The notes: generated from the letters alone by a model not told the origin. A stretch of DNA of 14,775 nt from Acidilobaceae archaeon (GCA_027039295.1 JALWEW010000038.1:1-14775), one strand, 5' to 3'; shown: positions 6,789 through 13,294, counted from the stretch's first letter. A program made the numbers and translations.

Positions 6789-8406
6789 CGGCAGGGGCGG
6801 GGGCCGGGCGGCCGTTTGGCTGGCTGCGACCGCCGTAGGGGTTGCGGCTCCACTCTACTATGGAGGCGCCCTTAGGGCTTACGCGGAGCTGCTCCAAGTC
6901 AGCGACTACTCCTATCTGCTGGTCCTCCTGGCGGCGACCCCCTACTTGCTCTACAGGCTCACCAGCACTGGGGGAGGCCAGGGGCCCCTCGAGTCGGGCC
7001 TCCAGGCTCTCGCGGGCGTCTCGGCTGCGGCGGGCCTCTATGGGGCGGCCCAGCTTTTCGGTGGGGAATCGGTGGGATTGAGGATGCTCTCGCTGGCCCT
7101 CCTAGCCTGGAGTCTCCTCGCGGCGAGCGGCACGCTATCAGGGGGTCGCTTGGCGGCCTCCCTCCTCCTCCTAATGGCCCTCGCTCCCCTTCCCGCGCAC
7201 ATCATTAACTGGATGACATCACGCATAACCCAGGTCACAGCCCCTATCGCGGCCCTCCTCGCGGGGGGCCGCCTTGTGAGCCGGGGGGCGTACCTAGCCA
7301 TAGTCCTCCCAAGGCCGAGCGGGCCCCCGGCGAGCGTGGAGATCTCGCCCCTATGCGGCGGAGTCTCCAGCCTCCTAGTGGTGCTCGCCCTCCTCCCCGC
7401 AGCGGCCTACCTAGCGGCGTCGAAGCCCTCCCCAAGGCCTCTGAGGATCGCCGGGGTGCTCGTAGGGCTTCTCGCCGGGGCCGCTACGGTGCTCGTGGGG
7501 GATGCCGTTAGGATAGCCGTCCTAGCCAGGCTGGCGGCGGAAGGCTATTCGGGGCTCTACTGGGAGATAGCGCATTCAGGGCTCCCCATAGCCTACGTGG
7601 CGGCTGCATCCCTCCTAGAGCTGTACCTAGCCGATAGGGTATCCTCCCGGAGCCCGCTAGAGGCCCTGCTCGCCCGTGCGCCAAGCACAGGCAGGCGGGG
7701 CCCCAAGGGTTACCCGGTGCTCGTCGCAGCAGTTGCGGCCCTGGGCTTGGCGTATCTAGGTTTCGTCGCTGGAGCCCTAGGCTCCACGTGGCACTTAGGC
7801 GGCGCTGCGCCGCCGTATGTGAGTGCTGCGAGACTGCTCGAGGCCCCCGGAGCGATGGTATTCAACTCCACGGGAGCCAGGTTATCCTTCGAGGTTCCCC
7901 AGCCCCTCGTCGGGGAGGCCCTCGGGGCCCTGAGGCTCGAATACGTATCGGTCTCCTACCATGGCGTGAAGGCCATGGGCTATGTGGAGGTGGCCGAGTC
8001 CCCGGCGAGGTTTCACTCTTGGTATGTGTGCCTGCCAGCCCAGGGCTACAGGATCCTCGAGCACTGGAGCGTCTCAGAGGGTAACCTGACCGTGGACTAC
8101 ATCCTAGCCTCAAGGACTGGCCGGACCCTGCTACTCGCCTATACTATAGTACCCATTAAGACCAACGCGGGGAAACTCTACGTGAAGGTATCACTATTCA
8201 CACCTACGAGGGCTAGCGATCCCTACTATAAGGCATCTGTCTTGGGGGATCTCCTCTCCAGGCTGCTCCAGCAGGGCTCCACCGAGCCCGGGAAAGCCTT
8301 CCGGCTCGTCAGGGCGCCCCTAGCAGCGTCGCTCGCCTTCTCCGCGGCTGCTATGGCTTCCCCCCTCTTTACCCGTAGGCTTAGAGGTAGGGTAGCCCCT
8401 AGTTAG
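6778..8406 (+). CDS. Archaeosortase/exosortase-family transpeptidase fused to EpsI-like domain
   Basis: The start is GTG 6778 with GAGGGTGGAGG just upstream, 11 nt before the end of the DUF1616 gene; product 542 residues. The N-terminal ~290 residues are multi-TM and contain the archaeosortase/exosortase triad: Cys193 in EISPLCGGVSSL, Arg245 in GDAVRIAVLARL and His266 in WEIAHSGLP. In the family, Cys, Arg and His catalyse cleavage and probably transfer of proteins bearing a C-terminal sorting signal, at the outer face of the membrane. The usual Asn before Arg is Asp here. A further TM (about 303-328) leads to an extracellular C-terminal domain (about 345-505) with H413-S-W-Y-V-C418-LPAQGYRI, matching the HsP..Cl..GW pattern of EpsI, which is often encoded next to or fused to bacterial exosortases. 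A last hydrophobic helix ends the protein. Two sequons lie in the EpsI-like part. No recognisable substrate is in the window. Confidence 0.85.
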   Translation: MAANGRGGGRAAVWLAATAVGVAAPLYYGGALRAYAELLQVSDYSYLLVLLAATPYLLYRLTSTGGGQGPLESGLQALAGVSAAAGLYGAAQLFGGESVGLRMLSLALLAWSLLAASGTLSGGRLAASLLLLMALAPLPAHIINWMTSRITQVTAPIAALLAGGRLVSRGAYLAIVLPRPSGPPASVEISPLCGGVSSLLVVLALLPAAAYLAASKPSPRPLRIAGVLVGLLAGAATVLVGDAVRIAVLARLAAEGYSGLYWEIAHSGLPIAYVAAASLLELYLADRVSSRSPLEALLARAPSTGRRGPKGYPVLVAAVAALGLAYLGFVAGALGSTWHLGGAAPPYVSAARLLEAPGAMVFNSTGARLSFEVPQPLVGEALGALRLEYVSVSYHGVKAMGYVEVAESPARFHSWYVCLPAQGYRILEHWSVSEGNLTVDYILASRTGRTLLLAYTIVPIKTNAGKLYVKVSLFTPTRASDPYYKASVLGDLLSRLLQQGSTEPGKAFRLVRAPLAASLAFSAAAMASPLFTRRLRGRVAPS

Positions 8407-9321
8407 AGGCTCGAGGAGGGCCCTTATTCTGAACTCCATCCTCTTCATGAAGAGTGACTGGAGTGCTTGGAGCAGCGCCACTATGCCCGTGGCGGTCAGC
8501 ACCACCGCCACGACGCCCTTAACGTAGTGCTTGACTCCATGAACGTAGTAGCGGTAGAGCGTGTAGCCCCCGAGCGTCAGGCCCGGGAGTAACAGGAGGA
8601 TCCCGCCGAGGAGGAAGAATAGGAAGGCCGGATTGTAACTCCAAGACAGTCTTATCATGTCCCAAGCTATCCTGAAGCCATGGCGCACCCCGAGCTTCTT
8701 CCTCCCAAGCCTTCTCCTGTACTCGATCTCGACCTCCCCAACCCTGCCGGTCGTGGAGGCCACGTGGGCCGCTATCTCGCTCTCTATCCCGAAGCTCTTG
8801 GAATTGAAGCTCATGCCCCTCAATGCCTCCCTCCTGACGATGTACATACCGCTAAGCACGTCGCGGAGTCTCGTGCCGAATATGAGGTTGAAGAACCACG
8901 TGAGCACCCGGTTGCCGAACCTGAAGAGGAGTCCCTGGCTACCCTCTCCCCACTTTCTAGCGCCGATCACGAGGTCTAACCCCTCATTCCTCGCCTTCTC
9001 GTAGAGCACCGGGATGTAGCGAGCCGGGTAGGTCCAGTCTCCATCCATCAGCAGAATATACTCAGAATCAACAGCCTCGAGGGCGGTTCTTATAGCGTCG
9101 GCTTTACCCCTGCCCTTCTGGTAGATCACTCTGACGCCCTTACTCTGCGCTATCTCATCGGTTCCATCATTACTATGACCATCAACGACGAGTATTCTAT
9201 CGCGCGGCACGCCAACACTAGTAATTTCATCTATAACTAGCCCAATAGCCTCGGCTTCATTGAGCGTAGGGATAACAACAGTGAGATCCCTGAAGCTCTC
9301 CCCGAAGCCGCTCCCGCTCAA
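8320..9321 (-). CDS. AglJ-like family 2 glycosyltransferase (dolichol-phosphate hexosyltransferase type)
   Basis: This is a 333-residue GT-A fold enzyme. Visible motifs are VVIPTLNEAEAIG (14-27), VVDGHSNDGT (45-54), the DGD metal/nucleotide-sugar motif in LLMDGDWTYP (90-99), FGNRVL (135-140), RDVLSGMY (153-160) and FGIESEIA (177-184). This set matches AglJ of haloarchaea, which loads the first hexose onto dolichol phosphate for N-glycosylation. Two C-terminal TM helices follow (about 232-256 and 266-290). The start is TTG 9321 with GAGGTG about 12 nt upstream and a candidate TATA box at 9369-9376. The last ~29 codons run antisense through the 3' end of the archaeosortase gene, an 87-nt convergent overlap; this Gly/Ser/Arg-rich tail looks non-conserved. 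The donor sugar cannot be read from the sequence. Confidence 0.88.
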   Translation of the reverse strand: MSGSGFGESFRDLTVVIPTLNEAEAIGLVIDEITSVGVPRDRILVVDGHSNDGTDEIAQSKGVRVIYQKGRGKADAIRTALEAVDSEYILLMDGDWTYPARYIPVLYEKARNEGLDLVIGARKWGEGSQGLLFRFGNRVLTWFFNLIFGTRLRDVLSGMYIVRREALRGMSFNSKSFGIESEIAAHVASTTGRVGEVEIEYRRRLGRKKLGVRHGFRIAWDMIRLSWSYNPAFLFFLLGGILLLLPGLTLGGYTLYRYYVHGVKHYVKGVVAVVLTATGIVALLQALQSLFMKRMEFRIRALLEPLTRGYPTSKPTGKEGGSHSSRGEGERRC

Positions 9322-9368
9322 AGCCCCTTATCGCACCTCGCCCTAGAACGGAGCTTAGCAGAACTGGG

Positions 9369-9376
9369 GATAAAAG
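9369..9376 (-). promoter_or_regulatory. Candidate TATA box for the AglJ-like gene
   Basis: On the minus strand the sequence reads CTTTTATC, centred about 52 nt before the TTG start at 9321. With the usual ~25-nt TATA-to-start-site distance, transcription would begin near 9346. That leaves a short leader that still includes the GAGGTG at 9334-9339. Confidence 0.4.
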
Positions 9377-9408
9377 TAGCCCTAGCGGATGCTATTTAGT
9401 ATCATAGA

Positions 9409-9428
9409 GAGGGGGTATCCACCCCCTC
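9409..9428. repeat. Perfect 8-bp inverted repeat (hairpin, 4-nt loop)
   Basis: GAGGGGGT (9409-9416), loop ATCC, then ACCCCCTC (9421-9428). The arms are perfectly complementary and GC-rich. The hairpin lies upstream of both divergent genes, so it is not at a gene end. An operator or an RNA leader structure is possible; no T-run follows on either strand, which speaks against a simple terminator. Confidence 0.7.
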
Positions 9429-9557
9429 CAGCAGTCCGCTCGGACCTGGACTACCAAGCGCTACCGTTAATAGAGAATATTCGCGCTCTGGAAGCTATGC
9501 GGGCTTTTCCGCGAGAGCTAGCTACGGGTACTCATCAAGTGTAACGCGTCGATGTAC

Positions 9558-9565
9558 AAAATATA
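9558..9565 (+). promoter_or_regulatory. Candidate TATA box for the GT2 gene at 9616
   Basis: AAAATATA lies about 52 nt before the TTG start. A start site near 9588 would give a leader of about 28 nt that still contains the strong GAGGGTGGGG ribosome-binding site at 9600-9609. Confidence 0.4.
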
Positions 9566-9615
9566 GAGGATGCGGGTTAAAGAGTGGACGCAGCATCATG
9601 AGGGTGGGGTAGCAA

Positions 9616-10710
9616 TTGGCGTGCAGGGCGCCTTACGCTTCTATCATATGGCTCAACTATAACAGTTATAATATTAGAGGTATCGTAAAGATGTCCCTTA
9701 GAAGTGTTTTACGACTAGATTATCCCTGTTACGAGGTCATAATAGTCGATAACGCATCAACCGACGGTAGTTGGGAGCTAATCAACAAGTGGCTAGAGGA
9801 ACTAGGGGTTAGAAGGGGAGTTAGGGTTAAGCGGCTCCGACTTAGTAAGAACTACGGTTTCGTTGGAGGGAATAACCTCGCTTATAGATTCATAAGTAGC
9901 AGGAGTAAATACGTTGTACTACTTAATAATGATGCTATAGCGCTTCGGGACAGCCTGCGAATAATGGTCGAGTTCATGGAGAGAGATCACTCGCTCGGTG
10001 CCGCTCAGGGCGTGATACTCCGCCCAGGCCTCAGCGTTGATAGTGCGGGAGCATATATAACAGAGTTCATAGCCTCCCTCCACGCCTACTCCGGATGCCA
10101 GGCCTCTAAGGTGAAGAGGCCCTTCTATGCAACGTATGCCTCTGGTGCTTACAGCATTTACAGGGTTAAGGCGCTCCATAGAGCAGGCCTAATCGATAGA
10201 CTCTTCGACTGGGAGTTCTTCGCTTATCACGACGATAATGTACTTGGCCTTAGGCTCTGGCAAAGTGGATATAAGGTAGTCGTTATCCCATACGTAACGG
10301 CCATACACGTTGGCAACGCTACTTTCGGTAGATACACGTTTAGGAGGCTATACCATAGTGTACTCAGCATGATAGCACTCAACGAGGCTGCTAACAGCAG
10401 GTTCAAGGGGCTTAATAGGATACTAATACTGCTCTATGCTCTTAGGTCATCTATAATCTCACTTGCTACAGGTGGGGCCTCCCAAGGACAGTCGCCTATC
10501 AAAGGCTTCATAAACGGGCTGAGAATAGCAGCTAGGAAGAGGGAGAGGATAGATCTCTATAGGGCCCCCATACCAAGGTATCCCCCATGGGTTATGGTCC
10601 TCTCTATTGTCGCACGAAGGCTTTTGGAGAGGCACCTCATTAAAATGAATCCTCAGCTCACATTCAGGTATAGCCAGCCCTTTACTAGGACTAACTGTTC
10701 TTCAATGTAA
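9616..10710 (+). CDS. Family 2 glycosyltransferase (rhamnosyltransferase-like)
   Basis: The start is TTG 9616 with GAGGGTGGGG at 9600-9609; product 364 residues. The GT-A motifs are visible: SIIWLNYNSYN (9-19), VIIVDNASTDGSWE (about 39-52), NYGFVGGNN (about 79-87), the DxD-type LLNNDA with Asp106, and the acceptor-side motif HDDNVLGLRLWQSGYKV, standing where WbbL-like enzymes have E-D-x-D-L...R. A final AIHVGNATFG also fits that group. WbbL-type GT2 enzymes often transfer rhamnose from dTDP-L-rhamnose, and rmlA/rmlC follow, which makes a rhamnosyltransferase plausible but unproven. No TM anchor is obvious. The gene is visibly more AT-rich than the operon to its left, with many AAT, TAT and TTA-type codons, suggesting separate origin or transfer. 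Confidence 0.85.
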   Translation: MACRAPYASIIWLNYNSYNIRGIVKMSLRSVLRLDYPCYEVIIVDNASTDGSWELINKWLEELGVRRGVRVKRLRLSKNYGFVGGNNLAYRFISSRSKYVVLLNNDAIALRDSLRIMVEFMERDHSLGAAQGVILRPGLSVDSAGAYITEFIASLHAYSGCQASKVKRPFYATYASGAYSIYRVKALHRAGLIDRLFDWEFFAYHDDNVLGLRLWQSGYKVVVIPYVTAIHVGNATFGRYTFRRLYHSVLSMIALNEAANSRFKGLNRILILLYALRSSIISLATGGASQGQSPIKGFINGLRIAARKRERIDLYRAPIPRYPPWVMVLSIVARRLLERHLIKMNPQLTFRYSQPFTRTNCSSM

Positions 10711-10912
10711 AATTAGAGATAGAGTTCTGGGTCTCGTTAAATACCACATAATGTAGCGACGTGGCTATTCCTAGAGGGTGCGTGAAGCACTAGTTCATTA
10801 ACTACTCCAGCGCCGCAGAGCCTTGGAGAGCATGCACGGCCGCAGACGAGCTGGTTGGTTTAAGCATCGCAACTACTGTACTACAAGTGATACCCTGGTG
10901 CCTAAGATCTGA

Positions 10913-10943
10913 AGGCTCCTCTCGATAAGAGATAGTAGAGCCT
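10913..10943. repeat. Imperfect hairpin in the GT2-rmlA gap
   Basis: Outer arms AGGCTC (10913-10918) and GAGCCT (10938-10943) are perfectly complementary. Inside, TCTC and GAGA pair around a GATAA loop, with an asymmetric internal loop (1 and 5 nt). It lies about 200 nt past the end of the GT2 gene and about 40 nt before the AT-rich promoter-like tract. Confidence 0.45.
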
Positions 10944-10984
10944 CTGAGTGGTAACGCCGCTAAGGGTATGGCCGGGCACTAAGG

Positions 10985-11010
10985 TTTATAATATAAATAA
11001 ATATATTCTA
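10985..11010 (+). promoter_or_regulatory. AT-rich promoter-like tract upstream of rmlA
   Basis: The tract begins TTTATAATATAAATAAATAT and contains overlapping TATA-box matches in an otherwise GC-rich region. Initiation about 25 nt downstream (11015-11035) would give a long leader of about 160-180 nt before rmlA, unusual for crenarchaeal genes. The weaker ATTATAGT at 11145-11152, about 45 nt before the ATG, is an alternative rmlA promoter. Confidence 0.45.
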
Positions 11011-11105
11011 AATCACGAAGCAACGCTCTCCGCATCCATGAATCGCTTTTCGTCTTCAGAATCTTATTACGGCAAGCGATACCGCGTATAGTTTAGGAGG
11101 GGGTC

Positions 11106-11201
11106 TTGCGAGCGGTTACTGGGGCTTGGAGCGGTGCTCTTCACATTATAGTCACTTCCACGCAGGCTTCAAGGAGGCGGTGGGTGGTGCGGGATGTCTA
11201 G
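11106..11201 (+). CDS. Possible 31-codon leader ORF overlapping the rmlA start
   Basis: A TTG at 11106 follows AGGAGG (11095-11100) by 5 nt, one of the best Shine-Dalgarno matches in the window. The frame runs 31 codons and ends with TAG at 11199-11201, overlapping the first codons of rmlA. The peptide is basic at its end (QASRRRWVVRDV) and matches nothing I know. It could be a coupled leader peptide, or a chance frame using a ribosome-binding site left from something else. Low confidence. Confidence 0.25.
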   Translation: MRAVTGAWSGALHIIVTSTQASRRRWVVRDV

Positions 11202-12267
11202 TGTATCAGGTATTATACCAGCTGCCGGGGAGGGTACTAGGCTTAGACCTCTCACGCTGGCAGCTCCCAAGCATCTCATATCTCTCCTGGGTAAGCCAAT
11301 GATAGGGTATCCCATAAGCCATCTTGTGGAGGCTGGCGTAAACAATATTACGGTTGTTGTCGGGTATCTCGGACACCTCATACGGGATGCCCTAGGAGAC
11401 GGCTCCAGGTTCGGTGCTAGGTTCAATTACATCGTCCAAGAGAGGAGACTTGGCATAGCCCACGCCGTACACTTAGCGATAGTGGAGGCTGGCATTACCG
11501 GTCCTTTCGTGGTTTACCTCGGTGACAACATCCTCAAGGGGGGCATAGTGAGGTACCTTAGCCGATTCCTTGAGGGAGGGTATGATGTCTACATACTTCT
11601 GGCTCGGGTGAGGGATCCCTCGAGGTTCGGCGTAGCGGTGATAAGAGATGGAAGGATAGTTAGACTTGTTGAGAAGCCAAGGGAGCCCATATCGGATCTT
11701 GCGGTAATAGGTGTGTACTTCTTCCGCGATCCAGACCTTGTAGAAGAGGCATTTTCAACCCTGAAACCCTCGAGGAGGGGCGAGTACGAGATCACGGAGC
11801 TCATACAGTGGTTCATAGACCACGGCTACAATGTAGGCTACGAGACAGTATCGGGGTGGTGGAAGGACGTTGGCACCCCGCAGGGGCTGCTTGAGGCACT
11901 CTACCTCCTCCTAGACGAGGTAGAGCCCCGGCTCGAGGGGTCCGTCGAGGGGGAGGTCTATGGGAGAGTCGTCGTCGAGGAGGGCGCGGTTGTGGAGGGC
12001 ACAGTCTACGGGCCAGCCTATATAGGCCGCGGCTCCCACGTGGGCCCTAAGGCTAAAGTGGAACACTATGTATCCCTAGAGCCTGCCTCGCACGTGGCAA
12101 GCGGCACGGTCACTCGAAGCCTCTTATTAGAGGAGTCACTAGTCGACATCAACTCGCTGAGGCTAGTGGACAGCGTCATCGGGAGGAGAGCGAGGATCAC
12201 GTGCAAGCGCGAGCTCTACGGGACCCTACAAGCCGCCCTCTCAGACTATAGCTCAGTCGAGATCTAA
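11194..12267 (+). CDS. rmlA: Glucose-1-phosphate thymidylyltransferase, long archaeal form
   Basis: This enzyme makes dTDP-glucose (or another NDP-sugar) from sugar-1-phosphate and NTP, the first step of the dTDP-L-rhamnose pathway. The 357-residue product has the nucleotidyltransferase signature GEGTRLRPLT (12-21) followed by PKHLISLLGKPMI, the metal-binding Asp111 in YLGDNIL, the EKP motif (160-162), GEYEITELI (196-204) and WWKDVGTP (222-229). After about residue 240 a hexapeptide-type left-handed beta-helix follows (VYGRVVVEEGAVVEGTVYGP...), as in long RmlA-type archaeal proteins. The start is ATG 11194, preceded by GGAGGCGGTGGGTGGTG. rmlC follows after 22 nt, so the two form an operon. 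Sugar and nucleotide specificity cannot be fixed from sequence; the neighbour rmlC favours dTDP-glucose. Confidence 0.9.
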   Translation: MSSVSGIIPAAGEGTRLRPLTLAAPKHLISLLGKPMIGYPISHLVEAGVNNITVVVGYLGHLIRDALGDGSRFGARFNYIVQERRLGIAHAVHLAIVEAGITGPFVVYLGDNILKGGIVRYLSRFLEGGYDVYILLARVRDPSRFGVAVIRDGRIVRLVEKPREPISDLAVIGVYFFRDPDLVEEAFSTLKPSRRGEYEITELIQWFIDHGYNVGYETVSGWWKDVGTPQGLLEALYLLLDEVEPRLEGSVEGEVYGRVVVEEGAVVEGTVYGPAYIGRGSHVGPKAKVEHYVSLEPASHVASGTVTRSLLLEESLVDINSLRLVDSVIGRRARITCKRELYGTLQAALSDYSSVEI

Positions 12268-12289
12268 CTAGCCCCTCGGGGCGGTAGCC

Positions 12290-12853
12290 ATGCCCTTCAA
12301 GAGGTTCGAGAGGCTGGAGATACCAGATGTGATCCTCGTCGAGCCCGTAGTCTTCCCGGATGAGAGGGGCTTCTTCGCGGAGCTCTACAAGAGAACCCCA
12401 TTCCTCTCCGAGGGGATACCCTACGACTTCGTCCAAGCCAACATCAGCAAGTCCAAGAAGGGCGTGGTCAGGGGGCTTCACTACCAGCTGAGGCCCATGG
12501 AGCAGGGCAAGCTCATCACCGTACTCAGGGGCAGGATAATAGACGTGGCGGTCGACATTAGGAGGGGGAGCCCCTGGTACGGCAGGCATGTAGCGGTCGA
12601 GCTCTCAGAGGACAACCCCAGACTCCTCTGGATACCACCCGGCTTCGCGCATGGCTTTCAGGCACTAGAGGACGACACTCTACTCCTCTACCTGGTGACT
12701 AAGGAGTACAGCCCCGAGCATGAGAGGTGCATAAGATGGGACGACCCGGAACTAGGCATACAATGGCCCCTCCCCGGAAGTGCTATACTCAGCGAGAAGG
12801 ACAAGAAGTGCCCCCCGCTAAGGGAGGCAGAGACGAACTTCCACTACCCATAA
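12290..12853 (+). CDS. rmlC: dTDP-4-dehydrorhamnose 3,5-epimerase
   Basis: RmlC epimerises C3 and C5 of dTDP-4-keto-6-deoxyglucose, the third step toward dTDP-L-rhamnose. The 187-residue length is that of the family. Expected features are present: DERGFFAE (24-31), the catalytic His64 in GVVRGLHYQ, Lys74 in EQGKLITVLRG, DVAVDIRRGSP (85-95), PPGFAHGFQ (116-124), Tyr134 in LLLYLVTKEYSPEHE, and Asp171 in LSEKD, which pairs with the catalytic His in studied RmlCs. It starts at ATG 12290, 22 nt after rmlA, and is co-transcribed with it. rmlB and rmlD are not in the window, and the sequence after this gene is gene-poor, so they must be elsewhere or supplied by other enzymes. Confidence 0.95.
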   Translation: MPFKRFERLEIPDVILVEPVVFPDERGFFAELYKRTPFLSEGIPYDFVQANISKSKKGVVRGLHYQLRPMEQGKLITVLRGRIIDVAVDIRRGSPWYGRHVAVELSEDNPRLLWIPPGFAHGFQALEDDTLLLYLVTKEYSPEHERCIRWDDPELGIQWPLPGSAILSEKDKKCPPLREAETNFHYP

Positions 12854-12958
12854 CATACCCACGAGCCCTGAGTACTAGCTGGTACCCGCATCTCAACCCA
12901 TAAGTCCTAGAGGATCTCCGATAGTGCTAAACTAACTTAACACGAGCCAACAGATCCA

Positions 12959-13237
12959 TCATGAGATTATCCATGCCTCTAAGCCGTGCGTGTGCCCCGA
13001 GTATATCCTGGTGCATGCGTCGAGGCCCCTGAAGCGCCGCCAGTACTCGAATCTATTTCGTATCGTAGGGGAGACGTGTCTGCTCTTGCTGTTGCAGCGC
13101 GGGAAGAATAGTATCCTAGGGACTATGCCCCCTAGTTCGGGTGTGAATGCGTTGCCGTGGTGTGCCGCCACCTCGATCGCCACGCTAGTTACTGTGGCGC
13201 GTGTGCGTCCTCTGTAGTGGCGTTTGAGGCAGCACAC
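12959..13237 (-). CDS. Hypothetical protein, probably 5'-truncated
   Basis: From GTG 13237 the frame gives 92 residues. Codon use (AGG, ATA, CTA, TTC, GAG) fits this genome, and the protein reads plausibly, with an alpha/beta-like core (SVAIEVAAHHGNAFTPELGG, VPRILFFPRC) and an Arg/aromatic C-terminal part (RNRFEYWRRFRGL). The same frame stays open upstream to a stop at 13328-13330, and those 30 codons also look protein-like (LFYLVHHDPVILLYPSN) but contain no ATG, GTG or TTG. That suggests the true N-terminus has been lost. I do not recognise the family. The opposite-strand ORF 12990-13217 looks less natural and is taken as its shadow. Confidence 0.4.
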   Translation of the reverse strand: MCCLKRHYRGRTRATVTSVAIEVAAHHGNAFTPELGGIVPRILFFPRCNSKSRHVSPTIRNRFEYWRRFRGLDACTRIYSGHTHGLEAWIIS

Positions 13238-13294
13238 CGCGGAGGCGAGGGCGTCCCCGCTTAGGTTGGATGGGTAGAGGAGGATAACGGGATC

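Larger units (their letters stand above)
9322..9615. promoter_or_regulatory. Divergent intergenic region between the two glycosyltransferase genes
   Basis: This 294-nt spacer is less GC-rich than the operon and has no convincing ORF. It contains candidate promoters for both flanking genes, a perfect 8-bp hairpin at 9409-9428 and a nested inverted repeat at 9485-9518. Both structures lie between the two candidate TATA boxes, so they are well placed to influence one or both promoters. Confidence 0.6.
10711..11193. other. Non-coding gap between the GT2 gene and rmlA
   Basis: This 483-nt stretch has no convincing long ORF on either strand and is relatively AT-rich. It holds an imperfect hairpin (10913-10943), a very AT-rich TATA-like tract (10985-11010), two short ORFs described separately, and a nearer TATA-like ATTATAGT at 11145-11152. 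I see no tRNA or recognisable ncRNA. Confidence 0.55.

Noticed and set aside
9409..9428. The hairpin as a transcription terminator
   Set aside because: It sits between divergent genes, upstream of both, and has no T-run on either side.
11038..11091. 17-codon ORF beginning at ATG 11038 as a gene
   Set aside because: It is too short, has no ribosome-binding site and no recognisable product; kept only as part of the leader observation.
12990..13217. 75-codon plus-strand ORF opposite the minus-strand hypothetical gene
   Set aside because: Its residue and codon pattern looks less natural than the minus-strand reading, with a poly-Leu run and scattered rare choices. Treated as a shadow.
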